From the NCBI GenBank assembly GCA_964601355.1, contig CAZRNB010000152.1, positions 1 through 5,972 on the forward strand: DNA of 5,972 bases. Direction: 5' to 3'. The notes below the pieces were generated by a model. The model saw nothing but the letters and a program-made list of their open reading frames with translations. It was not told the DNA's origin and did no database searches. Below are positions 4,133 through 5,972 of this stretch, one piece after another (position 1 is the stretch's first letter; every line of letters begins with the position of its first letter). The DNA comes from CAZRNB01 sp964601355 (lineage in GTDB: Bacteria > Planctomycetota > Phycisphaerae > Sedimentisphaerales > Anaerobacaceae). The position numbers and the translations under genes were made by a program.

Positions 4133-4167
4133 GTTTATTATAGTGGTGATTGTCGATAAAAGCAACA
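4133..4167 (-). promoter_or_regulatory. Repeated promoter module, copy B
   Basis: On the minus strand TTGCTT (4165-4160), a 17-bp spacer and TATAAT (4142-4137) form a good sigma70-type promoter. Transcription would start near 4130, about 30 nt before the ATG of the protease. The module is the counterpart of 3535-3569 and abuts the long heptamer array at 4171-4219. Confidence 0.6.
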
Positions 4168-4170
4168 ACA

Positions 4171-4219
4171 ATTTTCGATTTGCGATTTACAATTTACGAT
4201 TTTAGATTTTCAATTGGCA
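4171..4219. repeat. Heptanucleotide tandem array, ATTTTCG family, copy B
   Basis: Six gap-free units beginning ATTT, for example ATTTTCG (4171-4177) and ATTTACG (4192-4198), plus a terminal ATTGGCA (4213-4219). The longest and cleanest heptamer array in the window. The final ATTGG unit is shared with copy A, so the array end is conserved too. Confidence 0.75.
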
Positions 4220-4314
4220 ACTTTTGCTACGTAGCGTACTTCGCAGAATAGTATCGTCAATCGTAAATTTCTATGCAGCATTCTGGTTGCTGAACAGGTG
4301 TAGGTAATCTCAAA

Positions 4315-4333
4315 CCCGCCGTGGTACGGCGGG
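4315..4333. repeat. GC-rich 8-bp hairpin
   Basis: CCCGCCGT (4315-4322) pairs with ACGGCGGG (4326-4333) around GGT. On the minus strand it is about 90 nt past the waaA stop and is followed by TTTGAG, too short a T-run for a confident terminator. It may be a second, weak terminator or an interspersed palindrome. The rest of 4220-4395 shows nothing else I can name. Confidence 0.5.
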
Positions 4334-4395
4334 GAAAAATATAAAGAATTGTTGTTCGCAGCAAACGCTATCTAATCAAACATGATAGAAAATGG

Positions 4396-4415
4396 ATTCC
4401 CGTCTGCACGGGAAT
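4396..4415 (-). terminator. Hairpin 3' of waaA, terminator-like
   Basis: ATTCCCGT (4396-4403) pairs perfectly with ACGGGAAT (4408-4415) around CTGC. On the minus strand the stem starts 11 nt after the TGA at 4426 and is followed by CCATTTTCT. It is a plausible intrinsic terminator with an imperfect T-run. The TTCCCGTCTGCACGGGAATGAC wording is also typical of interspersed repeats. Confidence 0.5.
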
Positions 4416-4425
4416 GACAAAGACA

Positions 4426-5862
4426 TCAACCATTGAGAAATCCGGCGATTTGGTCGATGGTTTTTTTTGTGGCGCCCTGGTTTTTTCTTATTACTTCGCG
4501 GCCGTTCTTGGCGATTCGTTCAGCATAATCAGATTCAGTCAGACATTTACGCATTGTCGCAAGTAAATCCTCTTTATCTCTAACCATAATAGCGCCGTTA
4601 TCTTTAACAAGGGCATCAACAGCCTGCTGGAAATTAAAAGCATACGTTCCAAATATTGTGCATTTGCCCAAAGCAGCGGCCTCCATCATATCAGAGCCGC
4701 CCATTGGGATAAGAGACCGGCCAACGAAGATTACTGTCGCAAGCGAATAAAACTTTCGCAGGTCGCCCATCGTGTCACCGAGAATTACAAAGTCTTTAGT
4801 CGTTAGTTGATAGTCGATCGTCGATTTTATGCTGGCATCAGTTGTTGCAGTTTTGATTTCACTGTATCGGATAAGGTTAAAGCCAGATTGTTCTATAAGC
4901 TGTGCGACTTCGTCGAAACGTTCCGGCTTGCGAGGCACGATTACCAATCGAAGATCGCTGAATTGCTTGATTAACTCCTTGAAAACATCGAGGATAATCT
5001 CTTCTTCGCCAGGCCCTGTAGCTCCTGCAACCCATATCCTTCCACCCTCAATAACGTCATTGCGAGGGAGTCCTTCGACTCCGCTCAGGATAAACTCCGC
5101 GACCGAAGCCATCTTATCGGCCGGCTTTGAGATTCCCGCGCCCTCACTTTGTTCGGGCTCGCAATGACACGAAATATTAATCCGTTGTGCAAGCTCGTCC
5201 GCACCTTCGACTTTGTCGGTGATTTGAGCGGTGTCGTACTTAAGTGAGCCGGTGACAATTACATTTTCATTAGGGCAGCCGATCTGTTTGAAACGCTCAG
5301 CATACTCATCCGTTTGGGCGAGAGTGAGACTAACCTTGCTGAATATCTTCGCAGCGAAAGGCCTTACAATTTTGTATCTGGAAAAGCTTCTGTCACTTAT
5401 CCTCCCGTTGACTACGACGACAGGGACATTTAATTTATGGGCAATATTAACGAAGTTCGGCCAAACCTCTAATTCCATCAATAAACACAGTGACGGCTGA
5501 ATTCTGCGAAAGGCACGACGCATTATCCAGGAAAAATCAAGAGGAAAATAAAATACTTCGAGGCTTTTTCCGAAAACGTTCGTTGCACGGGCAAAGCCGG
5601 TGTCGGTGGTAGTGCTTATTACAATCTCAAAATTGCTGAATTTCTTTTGAAGCTCATCGACAATGGTTTTCGCAGCGTTCACCTCGCCTACGCTTACTGC
5701 ATGCAGCCAGATACATTTTTTCTCTGGATAATTGCGGGAAATCTTGCCGAATCGCTGGGCCCAGCCGGTGCGGTAGCGTTTGTGCCTGATGACCCGATAA
5801 ACAACCATAGGGCTTATCGCTATGGCTATCAGAACATAAAATAAGTCGAAAATAACTCTCAT
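4426..5862 (-). CDS. waaA: 3-deoxy-D-manno-octulosonic acid (Kdo) transferase
   Basis: A 478-residue GT30 glycosyltransferase that moves Kdo from CMP-Kdo to lipid A precursor at the inner face of the cytoplasmic membrane, in lipopolysaccharide synthesis. Visible landmarks: an N-terminal membrane anchor (about residues 4-23), WLHAVSVGE with the expected catalytic base E60, MELEVWPN (129-136), NGRISDRSFSRY (152-163), GSLKYD (205-210), WVAGATGPGEEE (277-288), VPRKPERFDEV (309-319), LGDTMGDL (361-368), and the nucleotide-binding region FVGRSLIPMGGSDMMEAAALGK (379-400). The family is usually about 425 residues. The excess is explained by two in-frame repeat-derived stretches: residues about 232-269, and about 344-357. 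Both fall in linkers rather than motifs, so activity may be kept. Upstream only a weak AGAG ribosome site and no clear promoter are seen, so it may be transcribed with a gene to the right. Confidence 0.93.
   Translation of the reverse strand: MRVIFDLFYVLIAIAISPMVVYRVIRHKRYRTGWAQRFGKISRNYPEKKCIWLHAVSVGEVNAAKTIVDELQKKFSNFEIVISTTTDTGFARATNVFGKSLEVFYFPLDFSWIMRRAFRRIQPSLCLLMELEVWPNFVNIAHKLNVPVVVVNGRISDRSFSRYKIVRPFAAKIFSKVSLTLAQTDEYAERFKQIGCPNENVIVTGSLKYDTAQITDKVEGADELAQRINISCHCEPEQSEGAGISKPADKMASVAEFILSGVEGLPRNDVIEGGRIWVAGATGPGEEEIILDVFKELIKQFSDLRLVIVPRKPERFDEVAQLIEQSGFNLIRYSEIKTATTDASIKSTIDYQLTTKDFVILGDTMGDLRKFYSLATVIFVGRSLIPMGGSDMMEAAALGKCTIFGTYAFNFQQAVDALVKDNGAIMVRDKEDLLATMRKCLTESDYAERIAKNGREVIRKNQGATKKTIDQIAGFLNG
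4787..4828. repeat. Heptanucleotide array inside waaA
   Basis: Five clear 7-bp units from 4794 to 4828, such as CTTTAGT and CGTTAGT, and a possible sixth (ACAAAGT, 4787-4793). Units mostly end in AGT or CGT. Six units are 42 bp, exactly 14 codons, which would keep the frame. They encode roughly KSTIDYQLTTKD between the Rossmann-like strand after VPRKPERFDEV and the LGDTMGDL motif, where related enzymes are shorter. Confidence 0.55.
5056..5168. mobile_element. 113-bp element with 11-bp inverted ends, inserted in waaA
   Basis: GTCATTGCGAG (5056-5066) and CTCGCAATGAC (5158-5168) are perfect 11-bp inverted ends. The interior includes TCCTTCGACTCCGCTCAGGA, a wording I know from interspersed repeats in environmental genomes. 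It encodes no protein of its own but is open in the waaA frame, giving CHCEPEQSEGAG and FILSGVEGLPRND. It looks like a non-autonomous MITE-like repeat. No clear target duplication could be defined. A net gain of 114 bp would equal 38 codons. Confidence 0.7.
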
Positions 5863-5896
5863 TCAAATACTCTAAAAAACCAAAAAGTCCAATGAA

Positions 5897-5972
5897 TTAT
5901 GAAGGGATCAATTCTTTCGGGTGCACCTGCTGTTTGTAGGTAGATTTTTCAGGCTGCCAAAGGCTTTGCAGA
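5897..5972 (-). CDS. Possible 3' end of an upstream gene (partial)
   Basis: A frame open from the window edge for 24 codons ends at TAA (5899-5897), 34 bp before the waaA start. The residues, ending STYKQQVHPKELIPS, have a plausible protein character and the spacing fits an operon. It is too short to identify. A second frame ends at TGA (5951-5949), so the choice is uncertain and the stretch may also be noncoding. Confidence 0.3.
   Translation of the reverse strand, partial: LQSLWQPEKSTYKQQVHPKELIPS

Noticed and set aside
3726..4159. Plus-strand open frames opposite the protease (3726-3980, 3887-4159)
   Set aside because: Antisense to a gene with a clear DTG motif; no ribosome site or recognisable protein.
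4829..5167. Plus-strand open frames opposite waaA (4829-5167, 5231-5500, 5647-5844)
   Set aside because: They are antisense shadows of a clearly recognised conserved gene and have no family character of their own.

Overview
Most likely an accessory, repeat-rich stretch of a Gram-negative (diderm) chromosome. The waaA/kdtA gene shows lipopolysaccharide synthesis. The protein types (a short 'MDLQ…KPFKPF' hypothetical protein, a single-domain retropepsin-like protease, a PIN toxin with a downstream small partner) and the dense families of intergenic repeats are what I would expect from an uncultured planctomycete (Phycisphaerae-like) genome. That taxonomic guess is inference from style, not a marker-gene result. 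Every gene I accept is on the minus strand, so genes are read from right to left.

Layout from the left. Positions 1-653 hold no credible gene but many repeat remnants, two 21-bp palindromes and a heptanucleotide array. A PadR-family regulator lies at 654-995, with a strong promoter whose -35 box sits inside a 21-bp palindrome (1021-1041). Four more related palindromes are scattered over 1101-1404, in a gene-free stretch that ends at 1578. A PIN-domain toxin (1760-2254) and an overlapping small partner (1579-1776) form a probable toxin-antitoxin pair. A composite repeat follows (2325-2489), then a three-helix membrane protein of unknown role (2478-3029). Next come two small genes, an 81-residue conserved-type hypothetical (3247-3492) and a retropepsin-like aspartic protease (3683-4099). 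Each of these is driven by a near-identical 35-bp promoter module fused to an AT-rich heptamer array. Last is a full-length waaA (4426-5862), with a possible 24-codon tail of an upstream gene at the right edge.

The most unusual signals are in the DNA between and inside the genes. (1) There are seven 21-bp palindromes around padR, one exactly over its -35 box, which suggests autoregulation and a wider PadR-type regulon or a repeat family built from the operator. (2) Degenerate tandem arrays with a strict 7-bp period and several unrelated consensus sequences occur at about nine places. (3) Repeats have entered genes: an element of about 113 bp with 11-bp inverted ends and a heptamer array both sit in frame in waaA, and another repeat forms the last residues of the protease. 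(4) padR and the PIN toxin both have sigma70-type promoters whose -10 box ends 7 nt before the start codon, predicting leaderless mRNAs. No tRNA, rRNA, CRISPR array or transposase gene was seen.
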